Below are positions 1-6,992 of a stretch of DNA of 47,543 bases, in pieces. The notes below the pieces were generated by a model that had not been told where the DNA came from, searched no databases, and worked only from the letters and a program-made list of their open reading frames with translations. Position numbers and translations under genes: made by a program. How positions within the stretch are numbered: position 1 is the stretch's first letter; each line of letters starts with the position of its first letter. Origin of the DNA: Olavius sp. associated proteobacterium Delta 1 (lineage in GTDB: Bacteria; Desulfobacterota; Desulfobacteria; Desulfobacterales; JAFDCJ01); assembly GCA_902749685.1 (NCBI GenBank), contig CACVKW010000302.1, positions 1 through 47,543 of the forward strand. The letters run 5' to 3'.

Positions 1-98
1 ATGGAAAGAGTTCCTTAAATATTCACTATTCAATCGACACTATTCAATCATTTGAAGAAGGTGAAAATTATTCATAATCAATCATGCAAATGTATTTA

Positions 99-434
99 CT
101 AGACGATGATATTCGGTAGAATATCTTCAACCAGCAGGCTGGGATTCGGTAACATCTTGACTGATTCGACTTTCCCGACCAGTTTGGCTGCCTTGGTGCC
201 GGCTTCAAGGGCAGTTCGCACGGCACCCACATCGCCTCTTACCATAATCGTCATGTATCCACCGCCGATGGCGCGCCGCTGTGTCAGGGCAATATTGGCC
301 GCTTTGGCCATTGCATCAGCTGCTTCTATACAGGCCACCAGACCTCTGGTTTCAATCATGCCTAAAGCCCTCAATTCCGGGTCCAATACGCCACTCTGAG
401 AAGTTTCCTTTTCTTGGCTTTTCGTAACCATCAT
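99..434 (-). CDS. BMC-H shell protein (hexamer-forming, PduA/EutM type)
   Basis: This is a single-domain bacterial microcompartment shell protein that would form hexameric facet tiles. The 111 aa contain one BMC fold from about residue 23, opening with ALGMIETRGLVA. The pore loop is IGGGY and the GDVGAV turn is typical of the family. The first ~22 residues are a polar extension. The ATG directly follows the stop codon of the BMC-P gene, and the AAGGA ribosome site lies inside the last codons of that gene, so the two are probably translationally coupled. It is the last gene of the minus-strand shell operon in this window. Only 98 bases remain to the window edge, so more operon genes could follow. 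The family assignment is very secure; the pore substrate is unknown. Confidence 0.97.
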   Translation of the reverse strand: MMVTKSQEKETSQSGVLDPELRALGMIETRGLVACIEAADAMAKAANIALTQRRAIGGGYMTIMVRGDVGAVRTALEAGTKAAKLVGKVESVKMLPNPSLLVEDILPNIIV

Positions 435-725
435 TTATTCCTTTCTGAATCTCGTTTTATTGTCGTAGTGAAGTGAATCTAAAATGCCAACCACTGCGGC
501 ATCCACCGGTGAGTTTTTATAATCCGTGGCCAGACGGGCCGAACTGCCCTGGCTGACTATGACCAGTTCACCCGCGCCAGAGCCGACCAGATCGACAGCC
601 AGTATAGGATCTCCGTTGATGTCTCCATCTATGTTGGCCGGGCAGATGACCAATAATTTTGACGAGTGCAGCGCCGTGTGCTTGGCGGATGCCACTGCCG
701 TTCCCATAACCCTAGCGATAATCAT
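435..725 (-). CDS. BMC-P pentameric vertex protein (EutN/CcmL family)
   Basis: This vertex protein caps the corners of the microcompartment as pentamers. The 96 aa match the usual EutN/CcmL length and start with the beta-barrel signature MIIARVMGTAVASAKH. The conserved DLVGSGAGELVIVSQGSSAR segment and the late AVVGILDS stretch follow. It is encoded between the small EutQ-N-like gene and the terminal BMC-H gene with no gap to the latter. Together with two BMC-H proteins and one BMC-T it gives a complete minimal shell set, which argues for a functional closed compartment rather than stray shell genes. Confidence 0.97.
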   Translation of the reverse strand: MIIARVMGTAVASAKHTALHSSKLLVICPANIDGDINGDPILAVDLVGSGAGELVIVSQGSSARLATDYKNSPVDAAVVGILDSLHYDNKTRFRKE

Positions 726-974
726 GGATGACCTCTTTCATTTATAGGTTATTTAAATTTTTTGAAGGTTAATGGTTCAAAGTATTGAAAATTGAAGATT
801 GCAAATTGAATATTTGTAGATTTCGCTTCGCTCTGTCCTTTTTAAAATGGATCCGTCGAAGGCGAACCTTAAATATTCAATATTCAATCGAAAATATTCA
901 ATCATTACAAGTTGGCGAAAATGTCTCAAAACAATTTTTGGGCCAAAGAATGCGCAGAGTTAACTTTGACGATT

Positions 975-1316
975 CTAATTGCCCTTGATGCGTTTAATCT
1001 TTTCCACCAGTTTGTCCACCACCTGACTTGATTGTCCGGTTGATGGACCGGGCCCTGCTGCCGATTTATTTGACGGCCGTCGCTGACACCCTTTGGGCTT
1101 TCCGCTGAATGCCCGGTTCTTGCCCGGGGGTTGAGGGGCGGCCGGGGTGAAATTGGCCGGTGATGAACCGGATGATTTCTCCGTTATGCGGATACCCAGT
1201 ATATTGGCCGTCTGTTTGGCCATATCCGTCAGAACGACGTTTTCATCAACGCGAATCTCGCGCTGGCCCCGGTCGGCAAGGTTTTCTATGTCTTCAGCTG
1301 AATAAAAAGTCTTCAT
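975..1316 (-). CDS. Small BMC-associated protein: EutQ-N-like domain, Pro/Gly linker, C-terminal amphipathic helix
   Basis: The 113 aa fall into three parts. Residues 1-45 (YSAEDIENLADRG, then VVLTDMAKQTANILGI) resemble the short N-terminal module of EutQ and related microcompartment proteins. Residues ~48-95 are low-complexity, rich in Pro, Gly, Ser and Lys. The last ~18 residues (SSQVVDKLVEKIKRIKGN) form a predicted amphipathic helix with V/L/I spaced 3-4 apart, the usual look of an encapsulation peptide. No enzymatic domain is visible. From context it may be a scaffold or adaptor that links cargo to the shell. The gene sits between BMC-T and BMC-P. The function is inferred; the gene itself is well supported by context. 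Confidence 0.8.
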   Translation of the reverse strand: MKTFYSAEDIENLADRGQREIRVDENVVLTDMAKQTANILGIRITEKSSGSSPANFTPAAPQPPGKNRAFSGKPKGCQRRPSNKSAAGPGPSTGQSSQVVDKLVEKIKRIKGN

Positions 1317-1349
1317 TATAAGCGATCTCCTTTGCCTGCCTCAGGCGGA

Positions 1350-1949
1350 TTAAATACCCTTTATGGCCTGTACTGCCGCCTCCCGGCCAACCATTACCTC
1401 TGAGTCGCTGCCGGCAATATACAAACGTCCATAACGGCCGGATGGCTGATAATGTACTAAGTTAATGTTGGCCGCCTTCTCTGCTTCATTGGCCGCCAGC
1501 CATACGTAGGCCGCCGGGGCAATTTCCATCACGCAAAGTGTTTGACCGGCCAGCAGCAGGCCGCCGCGGCTGGTCTTATTTACCAGCTGGGCTTCATAAG
1601 GGTTTACTTTCGATACCATCTTGATCGAAACCACTTCGGGCTTTTTGCGGTCACTCTCCGTCAACCCGAATTTTGCCAGGGCATTTTGACCGGCGACCTG
1701 GACCGCTTCCTGCACTGGGCTATGAATCTCAAGCGATCCGTATTCCCTTTCAACCCGCAATAGGCCGGGGCGGACATCCGCGGTTTTTAAAGCGGTATCC
1801 AGAACCTCGTAAACATCGCTGGCAGGTGCAAGTTCCATGAATACTTCCGCCATTCCTTCCACCGGTACGTCCCCTTGCAGCATTACGCCGGTAAGGGCGG
1901 CAAATTGCGGTTGCATCGAGTCTATCAGAATATAGGTTCTAAGCTCCAT
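1350..1949 (-). CDS. BMC-T shell protein (tandem BMC domains, double-layer type)
   Basis: This trimer-forming shell protein has two fused BMC domains (199 aa). The N-terminal half opens with LRTYILIDSMQPQFAAL. The second half carries ETAP-like strand and helix elements (VMEIAPAAYVWLAANEAEKAANINLV). From memory this resembles the stacking BMC-T proteins of the Haliangium ochraceum shell (T2/T3 type), which form face-to-face trimers with gated pores. That subtype implies a pore able to pass larger metabolites such as cofactors or sugar phosphates. It sits 39 bases after the second BMC-H gene and 33 bases before the EutQ-N-like gene. Confidence 0.93.
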   Translation of the reverse strand: MELRTYILIDSMQPQFAALTGVMLQGDVPVEGMAEVFMELAPASDVYEVLDTALKTADVRPGLLRVEREYGSLEIHSPVQEAVQVAGQNALAKFGLTESDRKKPEVVSIKMVSKVNPYEAQLVNKTSRGGLLLAGQTLCVMEIAPAAYVWLAANEAEKAANINLVHYQPSGRYGRLYIAGSDSEVMVGREAAVQAIKGI

Positions 1950-1988
1950 TTCACTTTTCCTTTACAATTTTTCTTATAAACCGTTTAA

Positions 1989-2309
1989 CTAATCTGCCAA
2001 TGCACGGACCACCTTGTAATCCTCATTGGGGATGATTGCCTCGGTAAAGCGATGCGGCCGTGCAATGACGTGACCCGCGATTAACTGACCCGCCCTTTTG
2101 GCGGCAGAGACTCCGGCATCCACGGACGCCTGAACCGCTCCAATTTCGCCGCGCACCATAATCGTTACGTATCCGCCTCCGATTTCCTCCTGACAGGTGA
2201 TGCTGACGTTGGCGACTTTGGCCATTGCATCCGCCGCCTCTACTGAGGCAACCAGCCCGATGGTTTCGACCATGCCAAGAGCTGTTTTTTGTAATTGCTG
2301 ATTTTCCAT
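1989..2309 (-). CDS. BMC-H shell protein (second hexamer paralogue)
   Basis: This is a second single-domain shell protein, about 106 aa from the chosen start. The reading frame is open further upstream, but ATG 2309 is preceded by a good AGGAG site and removes 22 residues that do not look like a BMC protein. The BMC fold begins at ALGMVETIGLVASVEAADAM, with pore loop IGGGY and a GEIGAV turn. The C-terminal tail (PNEDYKVVRALAD) is longer and more polar than in the paralogue at 99-434. It is the first shell gene of the operon, separated from the decarboxylase gene by a 105-base hairpin region. Confidence 0.96.
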   Translation of the reverse strand: MENQQLQKTALGMVETIGLVASVEAADAMAKVANVSITCQEEIGGGYVTIMVRGEIGAVQASVDAGVSAAKRAGQLIAGHVIARPHRFTEAIIPNEDYKVVRALAD

Positions 2310-2382
2310 AACGAATCTCCTGTTTGTTGGATTGCTTGGTTGTAGAGCTATAGTTTGTGTAACAATTTTAATCATTTAAAGA

Positions 2383-2487
2383 AGCCACGAATTAACACGA
2401 ATTTTCACGAAATTAATTTTTAATTATAAGTGCATCTGTTTTTTATTATTGCGAATAATTCGTAGTTATTCGTGTTAAATCGTGGCT
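2383..2487. repeat. Long inverted repeat between decarboxylase and shell genes
   Basis: The two ~20-base arms (2383-2402 and 2468-2487, starting AGCCACGA and ending TCGTGGCT) pair with one mismatch around an AT-rich 65-base loop. The element lies inside the operon, after the decarboxylase stop and before the first BMC-H start. It may be a dispersed repeat, but in RNA it would form a strong stem. It could act as a processing or partial-termination site that sets the enzyme-to-shell ratio. That role is inference. Confidence 0.7.
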
Positions 2488-2554
2488 AAATTATTTTTAA
2501 AAAAAGCTAAATTATAGCTCATCTTTACATTTCGCCGATTAACCGTATTTAGAA

Positions 2555-3628
2555 CTAGTTCCCGAGAACCTGATTGGCAGTAGCAATACCCGAATTCAAA
2601 TCAACCCGGTGTCCAAGCCCGGTCAGGGCATTGCCGGTTGCCGCCAATAGCTGAATTACCCCTGTCGATGAAAAATTCGTGATCTGGGCCGGATCGAGAT
2701 AGAAAGCGGCATGGTTGACCTTGCCGAAGGCATTGCTCGGTCCTATGATCCGTTCGATTGCACCGATGAGGTCATCGACGTTGATGTTGTCGGGGACAAA
2801 GATGGCCGTTTTCGTTCCCTGACAAAAATTTCCGGGTGCATCACAGCCGGGACAATCGGCTCCATCTGTGGTCAACAGTAAATCCATTTCGCTGATGCCC
2901 CAGCGGATCGCTTTGGCGGCAACATCGAAGTCGGTATTATTTCCTGCCGGCGATAGGTAATCCGGCCGGGGCGCTCCCCAGAGGCGGGAAATTGTGGACC
3001 TGATTTCTATCGCCGAAGCAACCGGGTCTTTGGCGGCATGGATCGCCCGTCCGGTAATCAGGGCGGTGACCGGAATGCTTTGAAAAAACGGAATGGATTC
3101 GTTGGTCAAACCCCCAGTGACCGTAACCTTGAATCCCATGTCGATCAGGCGCTCAATCGTGTCCAGATCGTCCTGTGACCACTGGCGGTTGGAGGCTTCT
3201 TCATCCCAGCCGCGATGATAAACCATCCATTCGATGCCGACCTGCCGCCATTCTTTGGCATAGGGGATAATGTCCCGAACGCCGGTGAGTTCCATCAATA
3301 TCTCTTTGCCGTACTCGTTGGCGGTTTTCAGGGCGGATTCGACGGTTGCCATGGGGGCACCCCCGATGACCGTCATCAGGTCCGCTCCGGCATCAAAGGC
3401 CATTTTGGCCTCCAACCAGCCGACATCCGGCGTTTTGAAGTCGGCCAGGATCAGGTTGTCCGGACAGACTTCGCGCACGGCACGGATGGCCTCCAGCCCG
3501 GCTGCCTTGCAAAGCGGCGTGCCGATTTCAAAAATGTCGACGTGCGGCGCCGTTATGGATGCCACGGCGATAGCCGGGGGCAGGGTGATGAAATCTAACG
3601 CAAATTGTAACATTGGTATTCTGCTCAT
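2555..3628 (-). CDS. 3-keto-L-gulonate-6-phosphate decarboxylase-like enzyme with extra C-terminal domain (probable BMC cargo)
   Basis: Residues 1-~222 are a (beta/alpha)8 barrel of the OMP-decarboxylase suprafamily, closest by eye to UlaD/SgbH. The features are MLQFALD (D12), E34, the D63-K65-D68 triad (ADFKTPD), E113 in MELTG, YHRGWD, VTVTGG and the GRAI phosphate-binding turn. Against E. coli UlaD the specificity positions E112, T169 and R192 are kept, but R139 is replaced by Trp141, so the substrate may differ. Residues ~223-357 are an additional domain I do not recognise, with a Cys cluster CPGCDAPGNFC. UlaD-type enzymes normally end near residue 216-220. The gene lies between the RpiR regulator and the shell genes, so it is the best cargo candidate. 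Hexulose-phosphate-synthase-like chemistry is an alternative. Confidence 0.88.
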   Translation of the reverse strand: MSRIPMLQFALDFITLPPAIAVASITAPHVDIFEIGTPLCKAAGLEAIRAVREVCPDNLILADFKTPDVGWLEAKMAFDAGADLMTVIGGAPMATVESALKTANEYGKEILMELTGVRDIIPYAKEWRQVGIEWMVYHRGWDEEASNRQWSQDDLDTIERLIDMGFKVTVTGGLTNESIPFFQSIPVTALITGRAIHAAKDPVASAIEIRSTISRLWGAPRPDYLSPAGNNTDFDVAAKAIRWGISEMDLLLTTDGADCPGCDAPGNFCQGTKTAIFVPDNINVDDLIGAIERIIGPSNAFGKVNHAAFYLDPAQITNFSSTGVIQLLAATGNALTGLGHRVDLNSGIATANQVLGN

Positions 3629-3791
3629 TTCACGATATCCTTTATGCTGGTAATTATTTTTCTCTTAGATGCATAAAATACTGTATTCAAACTTAGCCGC
3701 TGCGATGAAGACCATTCCGAGTATTGACTGATCCTGGATTCTGGTTTCTAGATACTGGATGTTGATGGAATTCACCATTCATGTATTGATA

Positions 3792-3828
3792 GACATCCAG
3801 CATCAAGTATCGAGCATCCAGCATCTGC
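3792..3828. repeat. Dispersed 37-bp repeat (CATCCAGCATC type), copy 1
   Basis: The sequence beginning GACATCCAGCATCAAG recurs almost identically in inverse orientation at 47478-47514. It is built of short imperfect units related to CATCCAGCATC. The surrounding 3629-3904 spacer between the regulator and decarboxylase genes holds no gene that I can support. Confidence 0.6.
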
Positions 3829-3904
3829 CTGAAATGAGTAATCGTCTATAGTATATCGCTCATGTTAGACGACAAGAATTTATGCAATGTTAGGGTTTTA
3901 TCCT

Positions 3905-4777
3905 TCAAAGCTGCATCCCAATGGGATTGTAATAGGTTCCGAGCGCATAGGCGGTAGTCTTTAAGTTGCGCTTTAACGGTTTGCCCAATTTAAACAAAAC
4001 GCCCAGGTACAATAGGTCCACCAGGTACAGTTGACACACTTTGGCATCAATGGCTCCCCCGTACAGGGGGGTGTCCATATATTCAACCGGTGTGGCCAGA
4101 CATATTTTGGAAGCCTGTGCCAGGGCCGAGTCACGATCACTGGTCAGGCCGATGGTTACCGCACCTTTTTTGGCGGCGATCTTAACGGCATCGACCACGT
4201 GTTTGGTGATGCCGGTGTTGGAAACGCCAACTGCGACCATTTTGGGTTTGAGCATTGATGCGGAAACGGTCTGCATATAGCCGTCGGTGTATACCACGCA
4301 GTTGAGACCGGCTTTGGTAAACAGATGATGTGCTGCCTGGGCAATAACAGCCGAGCCGCCGATGCCGTATATATAGATCTGCCTGGCTTTGGCAATGGCC
4401 TCGATGGCCTTGTCCATGTCTTCGATATTTAAACTTTGCTGGGTTTTGGCGATGGAACCGGCCAGGGACTCCGAAAGCTTGCGGCCGATTTCCGGGGTGC
4501 TGTCATCTTCCTTAATAGCCGGCGGTATATTTTTAAATTCTTCCACCGTATTCAAAGAGGCCGCCATCGAAAGTTTGAGATCCTGGAAACCCCGCAGGCC
4601 GATAACCCGGCAAAACCGGCTGACCGTCGTTTCGCTGACCTCCAACCGCCTGGCCAATTCCGTGATTGAAAAATCAAGGCGTTCCTGCGCATGCTGTTGC
4701 AGATAGTCCGCGATTTTTTTCTCTGATTTTCTGAGAGATGAATAATTGATCTGTAGATGCTGGATAAAATCGCTCAT
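3905..4777 (-). CDS. RpiR-family transcriptional regulator (HTH + SIS domain)
   Basis: This is a sugar-phosphate-sensing regulator of 290 aa. Residues 1-77 form the HTH_6 domain (LRKSEKKIADYLQQH, ELARRLEVSETTVSRFCRVIGLRGFQDLK). Residues ~125-265 form a SIS phosphosugar-binding domain (IYIYGIGGSAVIAQAA, AVGVSNTGITKHVVDA, TIGLTSDRDS). RpiR members usually control sugar or amino-sugar phosphate genes and respond to a phosphosugar. It lies immediately upstream of, and on the same strand as, the decarboxylase and BMC shell genes, so it very probably controls that operon. Two near-identical TGAAAA...TTTTC boxes sit just upstream of its start and suggest autoregulation. Confidence 0.95.
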   Translation of the reverse strand: MSDFIQHLQINYSSLRKSEKKIADYLQQHAQERLDFSITELARRLEVSETTVSRFCRVIGLRGFQDLKLSMAASLNTVEEFKNIPPAIKEDDSTPEIGRKLSESLAGSIAKTQQSLNIEDMDKAIEAIAKARQIYIYGIGGSAVIAQAAHHLFTKAGLNCVVYTDGYMQTVSASMLKPKMVAVGVSNTGITKHVVDAVKIAAKKGAVTIGLTSDRDSALAQASKICLATPVEYMDTPLYGGAIDAKVCQLYLVDLLYLGVLFKLGKPLKRNLKTTAYALGTYYNPIGMQL

Positions 4778-4784
4778 GATGGTT

Positions 4785-4839
4785 TGAAAATTTTTTTCAT
4801 TAATGGGTTATTTAATCTAAAATGTGAAAAGTTTTTTCC
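4785..4839 (-). promoter_or_regulatory. Tandem candidate RpiR operators
   Basis: TGAAAATTTTTTTCA (4785-4799) is a perfect 6+6 palindrome. TGAAAAGTTTTTTCC (4825-4839) differs from it at only two bases. The boxes start exactly 40 bases apart, about four helical turns, and lie 8 and 48 bases upstream of the RpiR-family start codon. A third A/T palindrome (AAGAAAAAATTTTTCTT) lies near 4868-4884. These are good candidates for binding by the adjacent regulator. Binding is inferred, and poly-A/T runs can produce such palindromes by chance. Confidence 0.5.
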
Positions 4840-4884
4840 ATAATAAGGCGATTTTTTCACCCTGTCAAGAAAAAATTTTTCTTT

Positions 4885-5131
4885 TTTTTTTTAAATTTTG
4901 GTTTTGGAGATTATATGACTGTAGTATTGGAAATGGGGATTATCTCGATTTAGGAATTGGGATTTTGGATTGCGGATTAATAATGGTTGCCGTTGTAAAT
5001 TTTGGATTTTAGAATTTAGATCGGTGCTATCGCTCTCGGCCTTCGCAGCCTTTTTGGCGGAGTAGGCTCGCTCTATCCGCTAACAAAATAGATAGAATAG
5101 GAGTCTCCCATTATAAATGGAAAAAAATAGT
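4885..5131. other. Non-coding spacer with A/T-rich, degenerate sequence
   Basis: No supportable gene lies between the RpiR promoter region and the SDR remnant (up to 5371). The stretch contains GATT/TTAGG-rich low-complexity sequence and a GC-rich patch near 5035-5075. The 89-bp terminal-inverted-repeat element is listed separately. Confidence 0.5.
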
Positions 5132-5220
5132 AGAGCGTTTGCTTCAAATCATTGACGTTAGGGTCATCCAAATAAACAATACAACCATCGAAATCGGAAC
5201 GTTAATATGACAAACGCTTT
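5132..5220. repeat. 89-bp element with 10-bp terminal inverted repeats, copy A
   Basis: The element is bounded by AGAGCGTTTG (5132-5141) and CAAACGCTTT (5211-5220). A related 92-bp copy is at 26888-26979 with ends AGAGCGTTTG and CAAACGCTCT. The interiors share blocks such as ATCCAAA, ACAACC and GTTAAT. It looks like a small MITE-like or structured intergenic repeat. Confidence 0.6.
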
Positions 5221-5371
5221 AATAGAAAGGTTGTGCCGCTATCAAAACTTTAGATGATAGGGGTTGGCATAAAAATGTCCCGTTTGGACCACAGCAGACG
5301 AGGGTGGTCCTGACAATGATCTCAGGAGATGGTACTACGCTATGACGCTTAAACAGGGAACCTAAATGGGC

Positions 5372-6217
5372 CTAAGGTTTCACTGAAAGCAAGTCTTTAA
5401 TTCCCATCTGCTCAAACATTTGACTTTGAATCTGGTCAGTGGTGCTGTTGATGGCTCTGGGCGCTTCGTCACCTCTCATCGGATCCACCCCTGTTCTTAA
5501 TGGCCGCTGGCCAGCCGGCGTCTTGATCAAATTTAAAACTGCATCAGCGACCTGTTGTGGATTTGGTGCATCTTCAGCGGTAAGTTGCTCAGAAAAAGAA
5601 CCCCAAAACTTGTTCGGCAAATCAGCCAGAGGGCCGTAGCTTTCCAGGCGATCTGTGTCTGCACCATTGTCCAGGTTAGCCAAAAAGTTGGTGCCAAATC
5701 CGCCTGGCTCGATGATGGTGACATCCACACCCGTACCCGCCAATTCATAGCGATAGCTCTCACTCAAACCCTCCAGAGCGTATTTTGACGCGGTGTAGGC
5801 ACCTGCAAAGGGAATAATGAGCCGACCCATGACACTGGAAATGTTGACGATCAGGCCTTTGCCAGCATTGCGCATGGCAGGCAGCACGGCGCGTGTGACG
5901 CGCTGTACGCCGACCACATTGACATCCAACTGACACTGGAGCTGCTCTTCGGTGACGGTTTCGGCATAACCGCTCACACAATAGCCGGCGTTATTGACCA
6001 CCACACCGATACGGCCCTCTTGCGTGAGGGCTTGCTGCACTGCTGAATTGACCGAGGCGGTGTCGGTGACATCCATATCCAACAAGTGGAGCCGACCTTT
6101 GGTTTCGGCAGCCTGAGATTTTAATTTTTTAGCGGTATCGGCATTTTTACTATCAAGACCGCGCATAGCGGCAAAAACAGTGTGCCCATAATAGAGCGGC
6201 GAGTAAAGTGCTCCGCA
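5372..6217 (-). pseudogene. Short-chain dehydrogenase/reductase, N-terminus lost
   Basis: The readable frame covers most of a classical SDR: DMDVTDTASVN, VVNNAGYCVSG, VNISSVMGRLIIPFAGAYTASKYALEG (Ser...YxxxK) and VTIIEPGGFGTN. Only the frame upstream of ATG 6166 supplies the normal beta-1 tail (GHTVFAAMRG), and it runs into a TAA at 6218-6220. The cofactor-binding TGxxxGIG segment is therefore missing. The first in-frame ATG gives 264 aa that cannot make a complete Rossmann fold, so I call it a pseudogene. No Shine-Dalgarno site precedes the ATG. The family is certain; loss of function is inferred. Confidence 0.75.
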
Positions 6218-6507
6218 TTATCCGGGCGACTTCCCCAAGGAATAGGTCAGCACACCCGGTGGAATATATCGCCCTCGCTTAAAAAAGATTCAAAAATGGC
6301 GCAAGCGCTCTCGGAACGATCTGCAATGGGGGGACCGACGGTATTAGTGACCAGATAAACAATGTTGCTTATCGTGTCGCTCTTGGTTTTGATGATTTTC
6401 ATGGTGGCGCTCTGCCGGTCTGGTACTCGAAAACTTAACATCTCAGTAGATAAGCATTGTGAGAGCGAATGCAATGACCTGCAGCTGGAGTGCAATACGA
6501 TTTCGGT

Positions 6508-6657
6508 TCACAGATCCTCAGAAATTCGTAGGAAGAAATGAGGGGGTCTAAAATCTTGCCGATCGATTTCATCTGCTATGGGATCGATTTCTTTGTCGAC
6601 AAAAGCTTTGATGGCACTGAGGTATTCCGTATCGATATCAGGAATCGTAAAATCCAT
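6508..6657 (-). pseudogene. N-terminal fragment of an acyl-CoA dehydrogenase
   Basis: A 49-residue reading frame starts MDFTIPDIDTEYLSAIKAF and continues VDKEIDPIADEIDRQ. This is the characteristic first helix pair of acyl-CoA dehydrogenases (normally ~380-400 aa). It has an AAGGA site upstream of its ATG at 6657 but stops at 6508. The rest of the gene is not visible downstream, so this is a truncated remnant in the same decayed zone as the broken SDR gene. Confidence 0.65.
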
Positions 6658-6992
6658 CTGGATTCATCCTTCCGTTGATTTAGGAAAAAAAGGGGATATT
6701 CTGGAGTATACAAGGCATTCAATACCGGATAAACAGTCCGGCATAAAACCGATAGCTGGCATTATATGAAATAAACCTGACATTGAGTGCCCCATTTTTC
6801 GACTTGCCGTTAATATAGGGAAACGAGCTTGATTAGCACCGGACAAAACCTGTTGCTCTCTCTATCGCACGCCTTTTAATTGACACCATTCCACCGATTC
6901 TATATACCCATTTCATCTTACTGGCACGCATTGGATTGCTGCTGAATTCCACCGGTCAGAGGTCAGAATTCGATGCCGTGGAAGAGGTTACT

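Noticed and set aside
785..988. Short plus-strand frame between BMC-P and the EutQ-N-like gene
   Set aside because: It lies in A/T-rich repetitive spacer (TTGAAAATTG, ATATTCAATC motifs) opposite to the operon, and the translation has no protein character.
2761..3653. Plus-strand frames opposite the decarboxylase gene
   Set aside because: They overlap the conserved decarboxylase barrel completely and show no family features.
6247..6495. 82-residue open frame on the minus strand
   Set aside because: No recognisable domain, no ribosome site and located inside the decayed SDR/ACAD zone; more likely part of degraded sequence.
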